DNA of 64,000 nucleotides, from positions 744,001-808,000 of the forward strand of contig JADJGJ010000001.1 in the NCBI GenBank assembly GCA_016708105.1. The letters are read 5' to 3'. The stretch is from Crocinitomicaceae bacterium. GTDB taxonomy: Bacteria; Bacteroidota; Bacteroidia; Flavobacteriales_D; Crocinitomicaceae. Below, one piece after another: positions 44,889 to 53,708 of the stretch; position 1 is the first letter of the stretch; each line of letters starts with the position of its first letter. The translations under genes were made by a program, and so were the position numbers. The notes under the pieces are model-generated. The model was not told the origin of the DNA. It did no database searches and saw only the letters and a program-made list of their open reading frames with translations.

Positions 44889-45880
44889 AATCTAGGACAA
44901 GTTGGAACCGGATTTGGATTAGGTGTACTGAAAATGTATGTAAGTGAAATTTCAGTTCCTCCTCTGCCGCGTGATACATTATTTAAATCTGACGTATTAA
45001 TGTCGTAGCTTATTCTTCCAATGAATTTTGCATACTTGGCTCCAAACTCCAGAATTGCAGCATCCTTGTTTCTGTAGGTGACTCCACCCAATAAAAATAA
45101 ATCCTTGTTTGGAAGATAAAATTGTGCCTGTGCTGCATAGGTTAGCTCCATCGCTTCTTTTTGATATTGGAAAAAAACTTTTGGCATGATAGAAATTGTT
45201 GGAGTAACAACAAATCTTGCACCTAAGATACCTTCAGTGCGCAAAGGCAATTTATTGTTGCTTGCGCCTAAAAAAGATTCTTTGGGATTATTGATATGGT
45301 AAACCGTAATGCCCCCAAAAGGGTTAATCATGCTCATTGGATCAGCATAGTAATACATTGCCCCGGCAGTAACATCTAAATTTAAAATGCCATTACCCGA
45401 AAAATTTTCGTTGGATGACAATGCTGTGTTGAAGTTTCCTGCGCCATCTGTTTTTACATATTGATTTGCAAACGTAAGAGCAGATGAATTAATTGATTTT
45501 TGAAAAAAACCTACCTGAACACCAACACTGATAAAACTGAATTTGCGTGCGCCAAAACTAATTTTATACGCTGCAGATGGTAATACGCTCACAACATTGT
45601 ATCCACCTGTGCCGGCTCTGAAATTTGCAATTTGACCTCCGTATCCCCATTTTCCTTTGTTGACATCAAAGCTTATTAGTCCGGTAGTGAACGGTTTCGT
45701 TGCAACAGCCATCCATTGATTGCGGTAATGCCCGTGAATGCGATACTCTCCTTTGAACACTCCAGTCATTCCCGGATTTGCATTCAAGGCAGCCGCATCA
45801 TATTGTGAGAGATGGAAATCTTGAGCATAAATTTGAAATGCAAGAAATCCGAATGTGATTATAACAACTAATTTTTTCAT
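44885..45880 (-). CDS. PorP/SprF-like outer-membrane protein, PorE-linked subtype, module A
   Basis: This 331-residue protein has a signal peptide ending FQIYAQ, then DFHLSQYDAAALNANPGMTG and RIHGHYRNQWMAVATKPFTTG. It is the same length as the module C protein, is visibly paralogous to it along the whole chain (for example LFLLGGVTYRNKDAAILEFGAK against FLLGGLIYRNKDAAVIYIGAR), and ends in the same CPRL. It lies 10 bases after the module A adhesin and overlaps the PorE-like start by 4 bases. The likely role is as a dedicated outer-membrane partner for the module A adhesin. Confidence 0.92.
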   Translation of the reverse strand: MKKLVVIITFGFLAFQIYAQDFHLSQYDAAALNANPGMTGVFKGEYRIHGHYRNQWMAVATKPFTTGLISFDVNKGKWGYGGQIANFRAGTGGYNVVSVLPSAAYKISFGARKFSFISVGVQVGFFQKSINSSALTFANQYVKTDGAGNFNTALSSNENFSGNGILNLDVTAGAMYYYADPMSMINPFGGITVYHINNPKESFLGASNNKLPLRTEGILGARFVVTPTISIMPKVFFQYQKEAMELTYAAQAQFYLPNKDLFLLGGVTYRNKDAAILEFGAKYAKFIGRISYDINTSDLNNVSRGRGGTEISLTYIFSTPNPNPVPTCPRL

Positions 45881-45890
45881 GATTTCTGCC

Positions 45891-48800
45891 TTATCTTATA
45901 AGTGAAACATCTCCTGATAAACTGTGTTCTTCATCGTCATAAGTTTTGACGACAGCCACGTAAACATAAACACCAACCGGTTGGTCAACGCCATTGTATT
46001 TGCCATCCCAACCCAGTGAGGTAGGATCATTGGTCTCAAATATTACTTGCCCCCAATTATTATAAATTTTAAAGTTCACTTCTTTGAAATTACCTCCCAA
46101 TATCATTAGCCAGTCATTATTATTATCACCGTTTGGTGAAAAAGCTGAAGGCACTTGTGGCCCGTGATAAATTGGTACAACAACTATTGCCGTGTCTACA
46201 CAACCTGCAGTATCTGTCACAATGAGCATAACATCATACTGTCCTTCGTTTTGATACGGGTGAGCTGGATTTTGTTGGTCAGAAGTATCGCCATCACCAA
46301 AACTCCAATCCCAGAATTCTAAAGGTGCGCCATTTGGATTTGATTCATCAGTAAATTGTATATCAACCAATAAATTTCCGCTTGGTGGGTTAGCTGTGAA
46401 TGCGGCATCAGGGCCTGGTAAAATATTTACACTTACCACGGTATCATTGCTGCAACCAAATCCGCTGGTTACCGAAAGTGTAACATTATAAACCTGAGAT
46501 GAGCCATATTGGTGAACAGGGTTAACATCTGTAGAAGTACCTCCATCACCAAAATTCCATGCCCATGTTGCAATGGTATCTCCGGTTACTGAAGAAGCAT
46601 CATAAAAATAAGTGCCACCTGGCAAGCATGGTGCAGGTAAATCAAACGCAGCAACAGGAATGAAATGAGAAGTGACAGGCAGAATCAGCGTGTCTTCACA
46701 TCCGTTGGCTGATGTCACTATGAGTTGTACAGGGTGAATTCCTGGACTAGTAAAAGTATGAGTTGGGTCAGTTTGAGTTGATGTTAGACCGGTCTCAAAT
46801 GTCCATTCATATCCAACAATTGGATCAACACTGGTTGAGGTATTTGTGAATGGAATGGTGGTTCCGTAACACCCTTCTACAAAGGTAAAATCTGGAGTAG
46901 GGGAAGGAACAATAACAAGGTCAAGCGTGTCATATAATGCATTGCAGCCGCCATTATCTATAGTCTGAAAATAAATCTGTACCGTACCGTTAGATTCATC
47001 TGTTGTGCCGTGATTATAGAATGTCAAGGCTGATGAATCATCCGGAGTAAAGTTTCCATCGCCGGTTGTTTGCCACCAGCCATTTCCGGTTGATGAGTTA
47101 GATTCAAGTTGAAGTGGGAATCCGGCGCAAATCGTGTCATCGTAAACCAAATTCATTGTTGGTGGTTGGTGAAACGTGATATAGAGAGAATCTTGATCAT
47201 CCGGGCAACCTGAAAAATTGAACGTTTCAATGTACAATGTAATTTGTCCGGAAGAAACATCAGTCGGGTCAAATGTATAAGTAGCGTTCAGAGAAGAAGG
47301 ATCATCAAATGAACCTGCTCCGTTTGTTGTCCAAATTACATTAGCTGCAAATTGAACACTTGCATTCAATATTACGTAGAGTGAATCTTCACAAACATCA
47401 ATATTACCTCCCGTATTGATTTCAGGCGTATCCAAATATTGAATATTGATGGTGTCCGTTTGAGCAGGACAATTTCCATTTCCTGTTGAAGTAAGTACGA
47501 GTTGAGTAAATCCGTTGTTTAACTCAGCTAATGACGGAAAGTAAGTTGCATTTAAGTTGGTTGCAGAAGGAACAAATACTCCTCCATTAGGTGTCCACAC
47601 CCCACCGGTTGCACCAATAACAATACCGTTCATGTCCAATCCTGGATTTGAAACACACATTGCGGTGTCTAATCCGGCATTAACAATAGGCAAAGATTGA
47701 ATGTTTAGATTTTGAACTATGGTGTCTGAACATCCTGCATTATTTGTAACAACAAGTTGCACCGGCATGGTTCCACCTGCAGAATAAGTGTGATTAGGAT
47801 TCTGCGCAGTACTTGTTGATGCATCACCAAAATCCCATTCATAACCTGTAATGGATGTTCCGGCCGAAGTTGAAGATTGATCCACAAAGGCAACATCTGT
47901 TCCAACGCAAGTTCCTGCCGGTAAATCAAAGTCAGGAATCAAATCAGAAATTGTTATTGGTGAAGTAGTTGATGTTTCACAGTCAGTGCCCTTTTGAGCA
48001 ATTAAAGTAATCGTATAATTTCCGAAAGATGGATAGGTGAAAGACGGGTTTGAAACTATACTGGTGTCACCCGGATCACCCGTTCCAAAATCCCACCAGA
48101 AACCATTGGCGCCAGGGTCACTATTATTCACGAAATTTATCGTTGAGCCTGAGCAGAAATCAGTTGTTCCAATGATTGCCTGTGGTGCATCGTCCACATG
48201 AATAAGTTTTACAATTGTGTCTTTACAACCTAATGAACTTGTAACAATCAATTGCACATTGTAGTCTCCTGAAACAGAATATCCGTGTGTTGGATTTTGT
48301 AAGGTGGTAGTTGACATATCGCCAAAATTCCACTCCCATTGAGTGATCGTACCGTTGACATTAGATGACATGTCAGAATAATTTATCAAGACATTTGTGC
48401 AGGTTGTGTCTAAATCTGCAAAATCAGCTGTGACATTTGATATGAGTAAATTATAGGTGGTTGTGTCAGCACAGGTTGTGCCTTTCTGAGCAATAAGTGT
48501 AACAGTGTAAGATCCATATCCATAACCTGAATAGTCAAAAGTAGGATCTGCAACATTGCTGGTATCATCAGGAAAACTGGTTCCGAAATCCCACCAAAAA
48601 CCATTTGCCAGAGGATCACTATTATTGTTGAAGGTCACATTTGGACCGTTACAACCGGGCATTGCTGTTATTGCTGCCTGAGGAGGTACTTTGACATACA
48701 ATTGTTTGGTGATGGTGTCTGAGCAACCAACGTCAGTGTGCACTATCAACTGAACAGTTTGGTTTCCTGAGGATGAATAGGCATGATTTGGGTTTTGTAA

Positions 48801-50084
48801 AGTAGAAGATTGTCCATCACCAAAATCCCATTCCCATGCATTCAATGTTCCATTAAAAGCTGGAATAGAAAGATCTTGAAATGCAGTAGATTCTCCGATA
48901 CACACAGTATCAGGATGAGAAAAATCTCCGGTCAAACCAGATATCACTAACGTGTAGTAAGCTGTATCAGCGCATAGTGTTCCTTTTTGTGCCATGAGCG
49001 TTATTGGATATGTACCCATCGCACCATAGTTAAATGTTGGTTCAAAAACTATACTCGTGTCTGCAGGATTTCCGGTTCCAAAATCCCACCAAAAACCGTT
49101 AGCTCCGGCGCCACTATTATTGATAAACTGGATATTGGTGCCTGAACAGCCATCAACTGCTCCAATACCGGCATCCTGAGGAGGAGGACAGTTGAGTACA
49201 TTGAACTGAAAGTCACGCGTAATTTTTCCAATTTTTATTCCATCACGATACTCTTCAATCATGACCCCAACAACAAACTGACCTTGTATAGGAGGGATAC
49301 CGCTAATAATACCGTTTGAATTAATGGTAAGTCCTGGCAATGAACCTGCTGTTGGATCAAGAGGATCGGTTGCACTATATCCGGCAAGCCAAGTAACAGT
49401 GTTAAAAGTAACGTTGTCAGGAGGTGTACCAAGTGCATTGATACCCGTTAAGTCATTGTAAGGCGTATAAAAAGAATACACTAGTGAATCTCCGTCTGAA
49501 TCAGTTGCAGAGAAATCTAAATTTATATCATAACCTTGGCATACGAATACAGGAGGGAAGTTTGAAATAACCGGACTCGAGTTGGTAAGCCAAAGATTGT
49601 TGTCAGGCACATATGCATAAAATGTTTCTCTGGCAGAACCCGGGGCGCTTATGTTGTCAATTGAATTATTCCGGCAACAAAGACCCGTTGGAAAAGCACC
49701 GCCTGCAATAGCACTCATCCAAAGATGATAGCCACCTGTTCCAGGCGGTAACGAAACCACACTTGAAAAAATAGCTTCTTCAACACAAATTCCGGGATCA
49801 AAAGCACAAGTATCAATTGGCGGATCTAAGACAGTTCTACCTTGCATTGGCAAGCTGTACAAGCCCGGAGTTGGTGTACCACCGTTTCCATATCGCACAT
49901 TGATCTGAACAGTTGCAGGGAAATCGAAGCAACTTGGACAACAATCACGATAAAGTTTACAGGTAAGTAAATAACTTGATCCACCTAAATGCTGGTATAG
50001 GATCTCTCCTCCGATGATGTGTGTACCAAAAGATTTTATAGACGCAATGAGCGCCAGAAGCAGTAGAAGTTTTTTCATCTTCAC
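45891..50084 (-). CDS. Giant PKD-repeat adhesin with type B gliding C-terminal domain, module A
   Basis: This 1397-residue protein has a signal peptide ending SIKSFG. The head (THIIGGEILYQHLGG, CKLYRDCCPSC, up to about residue 305) is cysteine-rich and differs from the heads of modules B and C; it is a type often found at the start of gliding-associated proteins. Residues about 310-800 hold three near-identical double-PKD units of about 165 residues each (ANGFWWDFGTG... then WEWDFGDGQSST...). Then come three of the 100-residue repeats, three more PKD domains, and a type B CTD (FSPNGDNNNDWLMILGG, KIYNNWGQVIFETND, GVYVYVAVVK). Expected at the cell surface. The first gene of its operon, divergent from the 50264 gene. 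Confidence 0.93.
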   Translation of the reverse strand: MKMKKLLLLLALIASIKSFGTHIIGGEILYQHLGGSSYLLTCKLYRDCCPSCFDFPATVQINVRYGNGGTPTPGLYSLPMQGRTVLDPPIDTCAFDPGICVEEAIFSSVVSLPPGTGGYHLWMSAIAGGAFPTGLCCRNNSIDNISAPGSARETFYAYVPDNNLWLTNSSPVISNFPPVFVCQGYDINLDFSATDSDGDSLVYSFYTPYNDLTGINALGTPPDNVTFNTVTWLAGYSATDPLDPTAGSLPGLTINSNGIISGIPPIQGQFVVGVMIEEYRDGIKIGKITRDFQFNVLNCPPPQDAGIGAVDGCSGTNIQFINNSGAGANGFWWDFGTGNPADTSIVFEPTFNYGAMGTYPITLMAQKGTLCADTAYYTLVISGLTGDFSHPDTVCIGESTAFQDLSIPAFNGTLNAWEWDFGDGQSSTLQNPNHAYSSSGNQTVQLIVHTDVGCSDTITKQLYVKVPPQAAITAMPGCNGPNVTFNNNSDPLANGFWWDFGTSFPDDTSNVADPTFDYSGYGYGSYTVTLIAQKGTTCADTTTYNLLISNVTADFADLDTTCTNVLINYSDMSSNVNGTITQWEWNFGDMSTTTLQNPTHGYSVSGDYNVQLIVTSSLGCKDTIVKLIHVDDAPQAIIGTTDFCSGSTINFVNNSDPGANGFWWDFGTGDPGDTSIVSNPSFTYPSFGNYTITLIAQKGTDCETSTTSPITISDLIPDFDLPAGTCVGTDVAFVDQSSTSAGTSITGYEWDFGDASTSTAQNPNHTYSAGGTMPVQLVVTNNAGCSDTIVQNLNIQSLPIVNAGLDTAMCVSNPGLDMNGIVIGATGGVWTPNGGVFVPSATNLNATYFPSLAELNNGFTQLVLTSTGNGNCPAQTDTINIQYLDTPEINTGGNIDVCEDSLYVILNASVQFAANVIWTTNGAGSFDDPSSLNATYTFDPTDVSSGQITLYIETFNFSGCPDDQDSLYITFHQPPTMNLVYDDTICAGFPLQLESNSSTGNGWWQTTGDGNFTPDDSSALTFYNHGTTDESNGTVQIYFQTIDNGGCNALYDTLDLVIVPSPTPDFTFVEGCYGTTIPFTNTSTSVDPIVGYEWTFETGLTSTQTDPTHTFTSPGIHPVQLIVTSANGCEDTLILPVTSHFIPVAAFDLPAPCLPGGTYFYDASSVTGDTIATWAWNFGDGGTSTDVNPVHQYGSSQVYNVTLSVTSGFGCSNDTVVSVNILPGPDAAFTANPPSGNLLVDIQFTDESNPNGAPLEFWDWSFGDGDTSDQQNPAHPYQNEGQYDVMLIVTDTAGCVDTAIVVVPIYHGPQVPSAFSPNGDNNNDWLMILGGNFKEVNFKIYNNWGQVIFETNDPTSLGWDGKYNGVDQPVGVYVYVAVVKTYDDEEHSLSGDVSLIR
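48040..49170. repeat. Three in-gene tandem units of about 496 bp encoding double PKD domains
   Basis: Inside the module A adhesin gene the same landmark (AAATCCCACC followed by the codons for the FWWDFG motif on the minus strand) occurs at 49081, 48586 and 48088, giving spacings of 495 and 498 bases. Each unit encodes an ANGFWWDFGTG-type PKD followed by a W-E-W-D/N-FGD-type PKD. The boundaries given are approximate. Confidence 0.7.
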
Positions 50085-50208
50085 TCAGTTTTCATAGAGT
50101 TCAACCAGCGAAATTATTAATAAACTAGTAACAAAGCAAGTTTTAGACGGGTAATCTAAAAAATAAGGCAATTGGTCTGTTTTAGATTGTATTTTATCTG
50201 ATTAATCC

Positions 50209-50238
50209 TTGGCTTCAACCGAAAATTAGCTATCTTAG
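50209..50238 (+). promoter_or_regulatory. Putative promoter for the 50264 T9SS cargo gene
   Basis: TTGG at 50209-50212 and TATCTTAG at 50231-50238 (one mismatch from TAnnTTTG) are separated by 18 bases, near the Bacteroidetes -33/-7 spacing. The box ends 25 bases before the chosen ATG. Tentative. Confidence 0.4.
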
Positions 50239-50263
50239 CTGTTTGATTGAAAAAAAACTACTT

Positions 50264-53200
50264 ATGATGAGAATCTACGCATTGCTTTTTATTGCGGTTC
50301 TTCTATCTGTTAATTCTATTGCTCAAATCAATGTGCAATGGGAAGCAAGATACAACCATTCAACCGGAAATTTTATTGATAACGCTGTTGATCTTGCATT
50401 GGATGCCAGTGGGAATACCTACGTTACCGGTACTTCATACAACGGAACAAGCTATGATATAGTCACCGTTAAATATGATTCAGATGGAAACGAGCTTTGG
50501 CAAACATCTTATGGCGGAACAGGAATTGACGAGGCAAATGCCATTGTGCTTGACGGTAATAATGATGTCATTGTTACAGGATCTCGCTATGTTAGCGGAA
50601 GTGATTATGATCTATGCATCATTAAATACGATGGCACAACAGGTGCAATTGATTGGTCAGTGATTAATAGTGGGTCAACACTTTATGATAGTGGAGAAGA
50701 TGTTACGGTAGACGCTTCAAATAATGTCATTGTGGTAGGTTCACAATCAGTGAGTAGTTCTGATGTAAACTGGGTTGTACATAAATACAATTCTGCCGGA
50801 GTTTTTCAATGGACACAAACCGGAGGTGGAACGCTGAATGACATGGCAAAAGTGGTAGTCACTGATGCGGCCGGAGTTATTTATGTCGCCGGTCATAGAG
50901 AAAATTCAACAGCAACAACCTACTTTGATTTTTTAATACTTAAGTTTAATCCTGCCGGAGGTGCACCAATTGTGAATGTTACTCAAGATTCCGGCTATGG
51001 AAAATTGGATACACCTCACACCATGAAATTGGATGGATCAGGTAATATCATTGTTGGTGGGCAAGGGTTTTCTACAGTTATTGAAGAAGAAGATTATCTG
51101 CTAATGAAATTCAATAATAGTGGAACATTTCAGTGGCTTCAGATGTATGGAGGAGACGCCGAATCACTTGACCGCATCAATGCCTTGGATATTGATTTAG
51201 GAACCAATAATATTTATGTAACGGGAAGAAGTAAATCAGTTGCAACCAGTGAAGATTATGTTACGCGCGCTTATAATAGCAGTGGAACTCTTCTTTGGTC
51301 ACAAACTTATTCAAGTCCCGGACTTGAGTTTGATGAAGCCACAGATATTTCAGTGGGTGGCAGCGGTAATTTATATGTTACCGGGTACAGTTATCTTACG
51401 GGTAATAACAATGATTATACAACGCTTAAATATGATCTCAGCGGAAATCTGCAATGGGAAACAAGTTTTGACGGACCATCTTCATTATCTGATCAGGCAG
51501 TGAGAATGAAATTAGATCCTATTGAGAATATATTTGTCACAGGAAAATCACACGGAGGCCCCTCAACTAATTTAGATTATAGTACCATAAAATATTGTCA
51601 GCTTGAAACTGTTGGCGGGGCTGATGAAGCAATTTGTAACGGTCAGACAGTTGACCTCACGGCAAGTGGTGGAATCAATATCACTTGGTCAGTTTTTTCC
51701 GGTGACATGACCAGTTTAAGTTGTACCAGTTGTGCTACGGTTACAGTTGATCCAAATGTTACGACAACTTATTTGGTTAGCAGTGAAAGCGCATCTGGTT
51801 GTATTGATTATGACACAGTGGTTGTGGTGGTAAATGCAATTCCAACTCCTGTAATTTATGCTGATGGACCCTTGAGTTTTTGTATTGGTGGTGATGTAGT
51901 TTTGTCAACTGACACCTATTCGTCTTACCTCTGGAGTACAACTGAAACATCTAATGCAATTACGGTAGCAACAGCTGGAACCTACACGGTGACAATTACA
52001 GATGGCAATGGGTGTCAGAACTCAGCTAATGCCGTGGTTGGCATTTATGCTCTACCCACAGTTGATGCCGGTGCTGATTTTAGTGTTTGTCCGGGCGAAG
52101 GATATCCATTAAACGCGACCGGGGCAGTTTCATATTTATGGAATGTTGACGTAACTCTTTCTCAATTAAATATTCCCAACCCAACGGCTACACCAACGGG
52201 GGGCACAAACTATATCGTTACCGGAACCGATGGAAATGGTTGTCAAGATAAGGACACTGTAGCTGCATCATTATTTACACTTCCTTCAGTAAATGCAGGG
52301 CCTGATGGTCAGGTGTGTTTGGGAGATTCTTGGCCAATGAATGCTACCGGTGCAAGTACTTATTTGTGGGCAAGTCATCCAACACTTTCACAACTTGATA
52401 TTCCAAATCCTCTGGCAACACCAACAACGCAAACAGAATATTTCGTGACCGGAACAGATGGAAACGGTTGTTCCAATATTGATTCTGTAACTATCTCAAC
52501 CATAAATTTACCCGGCATAAGTGCGGGAGTGGATAAAACAATTTGTGAAGGTGATAACGTTCAGATTTTTGCCACAGGAGGAATTTCTTATGTATGGAAT
52601 TCTGATCCAACTTTGTCAAGTGAAACTATTTCAAATCCTTTTGCCTCGCCGTTAGTCACTACAACATACACCGTTGAAGGAACGGATATTAATGGGTGTT
52701 CAAATACTGATCAAGTGGTGGTAAATGTGAACACACTCCCGAATGTTTCAGCAGGTGCTGATACCTCTGTTTGTGTTGATGGAAGCATTCAATTACTTGC
52801 TACGGGTGCAGTTGATTATACATGGTCTCCAAATGCATCTTTGTCAGCAACCAATATTGCAAATCCAATTGCTTCACCTACCGGACCAACAACTTATTTT
52901 GTAACCGGAGAAGATGCAAACGGTTGTGAAAATTCAGCTCAGGTTACTGTAACTATAAACCCACTGCCAACGGTTAGTGCAGGATCTGATGTTGCAATAT
53001 GTATTGGTGATAGTACACAGTTGAACGGAACAGGTGCCACCATCTACGTGTGGACATTTGATTTGACTTTATCAGATTTTATCATTGCAGATCCATGGGC
53101 AGAACCTTCAACGTCAACTTGGTATTATCTGACAGGAACAGATGCTAACGGATGCTCAAATTCAGACAGCGTGCTTGTTACGGTGAATCCTTTACCAACG

Positions 53201-53671
53201 CCACCGGTTATTGCTATTGACAGTGTTTTCATTTTCTCAAATTATCCTGACGGAAATCAATGGTATGTAAATGGAAACCCAATTGTTGGTGAAATAAATG
53301 ATACGGTGAATTATGTCACCGTGGGACAAAATGGAGGATACACCGTTCTTTATACTGATGCTAACGGATGTTCATCTTTTTCTGAACCTTCTAACGTGAT
53401 TATTATTTATGATGTGGGTGTTCAAGAAATGGAACAGGCTTTTGATGTTCACTTGTATCCAAATCCAACATCAGCCATTGTGAATATGGTACTTGAAAAT
53501 GGTGCAGATTATATGATGCTGGTGGCTTTGGATGGAACAGTAATTATGGTACAGACAAATATAGCGGCAGGAAATTCTGAAATAGATTTAAGTGATCTTT
53601 CTGACGGCGTGTACTTGATTCAACTTGTCAAAGATGATTCAGTTGTTACCAAAAGAATAGTGAAAAACTAA
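50264..53671 (+). CDS. Secreted beta-propeller plus Ig-like-repeat protein with type A T9SS sorting domain
   Basis: From the ATG at 50264 this is 1135 residues; an in-frame TTG at 50243 is a poorer start. The signal peptide MMRIYALLFIAVLLSVNSIAQ is followed by eight SBBP-type propeller repeats (pattern YVTGTSY...DIVTVKYDSDGNELWQ), filling residues about 30-440. Then come Ig-like repeats, five of them exactly 76 residues apart (VDAGADFSVCPGEG...YLWN...NPTATPTGGTNYIVTGTDGNGC). The last 75 residues are a type A T9SS CTD (VHLYPNPTSAIVNM, LSDGVYLIQLVKDDSVVTKRIVK). Unlike the three adhesins across the divergent gap it has no PorP-like neighbour. Function unknown; a cell-surface role is likely. Confidence 0.9.
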   Translation: MMRIYALLFIAVLLSVNSIAQINVQWEARYNHSTGNFIDNAVDLALDASGNTYVTGTSYNGTSYDIVTVKYDSDGNELWQTSYGGTGIDEANAIVLDGNNDVIVTGSRYVSGSDYDLCIIKYDGTTGAIDWSVINSGSTLYDSGEDVTVDASNNVIVVGSQSVSSSDVNWVVHKYNSAGVFQWTQTGGGTLNDMAKVVVTDAAGVIYVAGHRENSTATTYFDFLILKFNPAGGAPIVNVTQDSGYGKLDTPHTMKLDGSGNIIVGGQGFSTVIEEEDYLLMKFNNSGTFQWLQMYGGDAESLDRINALDIDLGTNNIYVTGRSKSVATSEDYVTRAYNSSGTLLWSQTYSSPGLEFDEATDISVGGSGNLYVTGYSYLTGNNNDYTTLKYDLSGNLQWETSFDGPSSLSDQAVRMKLDPIENIFVTGKSHGGPSTNLDYSTIKYCQLETVGGADEAICNGQTVDLTASGGINITWSVFSGDMTSLSCTSCATVTVDPNVTTTYLVSSESASGCIDYDTVVVVVNAIPTPVIYADGPLSFCIGGDVVLSTDTYSSYLWSTTETSNAITVATAGTYTVTITDGNGCQNSANAVVGIYALPTVDAGADFSVCPGEGYPLNATGAVSYLWNVDVTLSQLNIPNPTATPTGGTNYIVTGTDGNGCQDKDTVAASLFTLPSVNAGPDGQVCLGDSWPMNATGASTYLWASHPTLSQLDIPNPLATPTTQTEYFVTGTDGNGCSNIDSVTISTINLPGISAGVDKTICEGDNVQIFATGGISYVWNSDPTLSSETISNPFASPLVTTTYTVEGTDINGCSNTDQVVVNVNTLPNVSAGADTSVCVDGSIQLLATGAVDYTWSPNASLSATNIANPIASPTGPTTYFVTGEDANGCENSAQVTVTINPLPTVSAGSDVAICIGDSTQLNGTGATIYVWTFDLTLSDFIIADPWAEPSTSTWYYLTGTDANGCSNSDSVLVTVNPLPTPPVIAIDSVFIFSNYPDGNQWYVNGNPIVGEINDTVNYVTVGQNGGYTVLYTDANGCSSFSEPSNVIIIYDVGVQEMEQAFDVHLYPNPTSAIVNMVLENGADYMMLVALDGTVIMVQTNIAAGNSEIDLSDLSDGVYLIQLVKDDSVVTKRIVKN
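52061..53200 (+). repeat. Five tandem 228-bp coding repeats (76-residue Ig-like units)
   Basis: Repeat starts (the codons for V/I-x-A-G before an acidic or Asn/Asp residue) fall at 52061, 52289, 52517, 52745 and 52973, exactly 228 bases apart each time. The sequences differ by substitution only, with no length change, which fits an old, structurally constrained tandem duplication. Confidence 0.8.
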
Positions 53672-53673
53672 TT

Positions 53674-53708
53674 AAAAAAAGAGCGGAGCAAACAAGTCCG
53701 CTTTTTTT
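53674..53708. terminator. Bidirectional terminator between convergent genes
   Basis: A 6-bp GC-rich core (53682-53687 with 53697-53702) is extended by A-run 53674-53680 and T-run 53702-53708, with a 9-base loop. It can end transcription in both directions, from the T9SS cargo gene and from the S9 peptidase, whose stop codon overlaps its edge. Confidence 0.85.

Noticed and set aside
50085..50263. Shared operator in the divergent gap between module A and the T9SS cargo gene
   Set aside because: No palindrome was found; only weak promoter-like boxes are visible.
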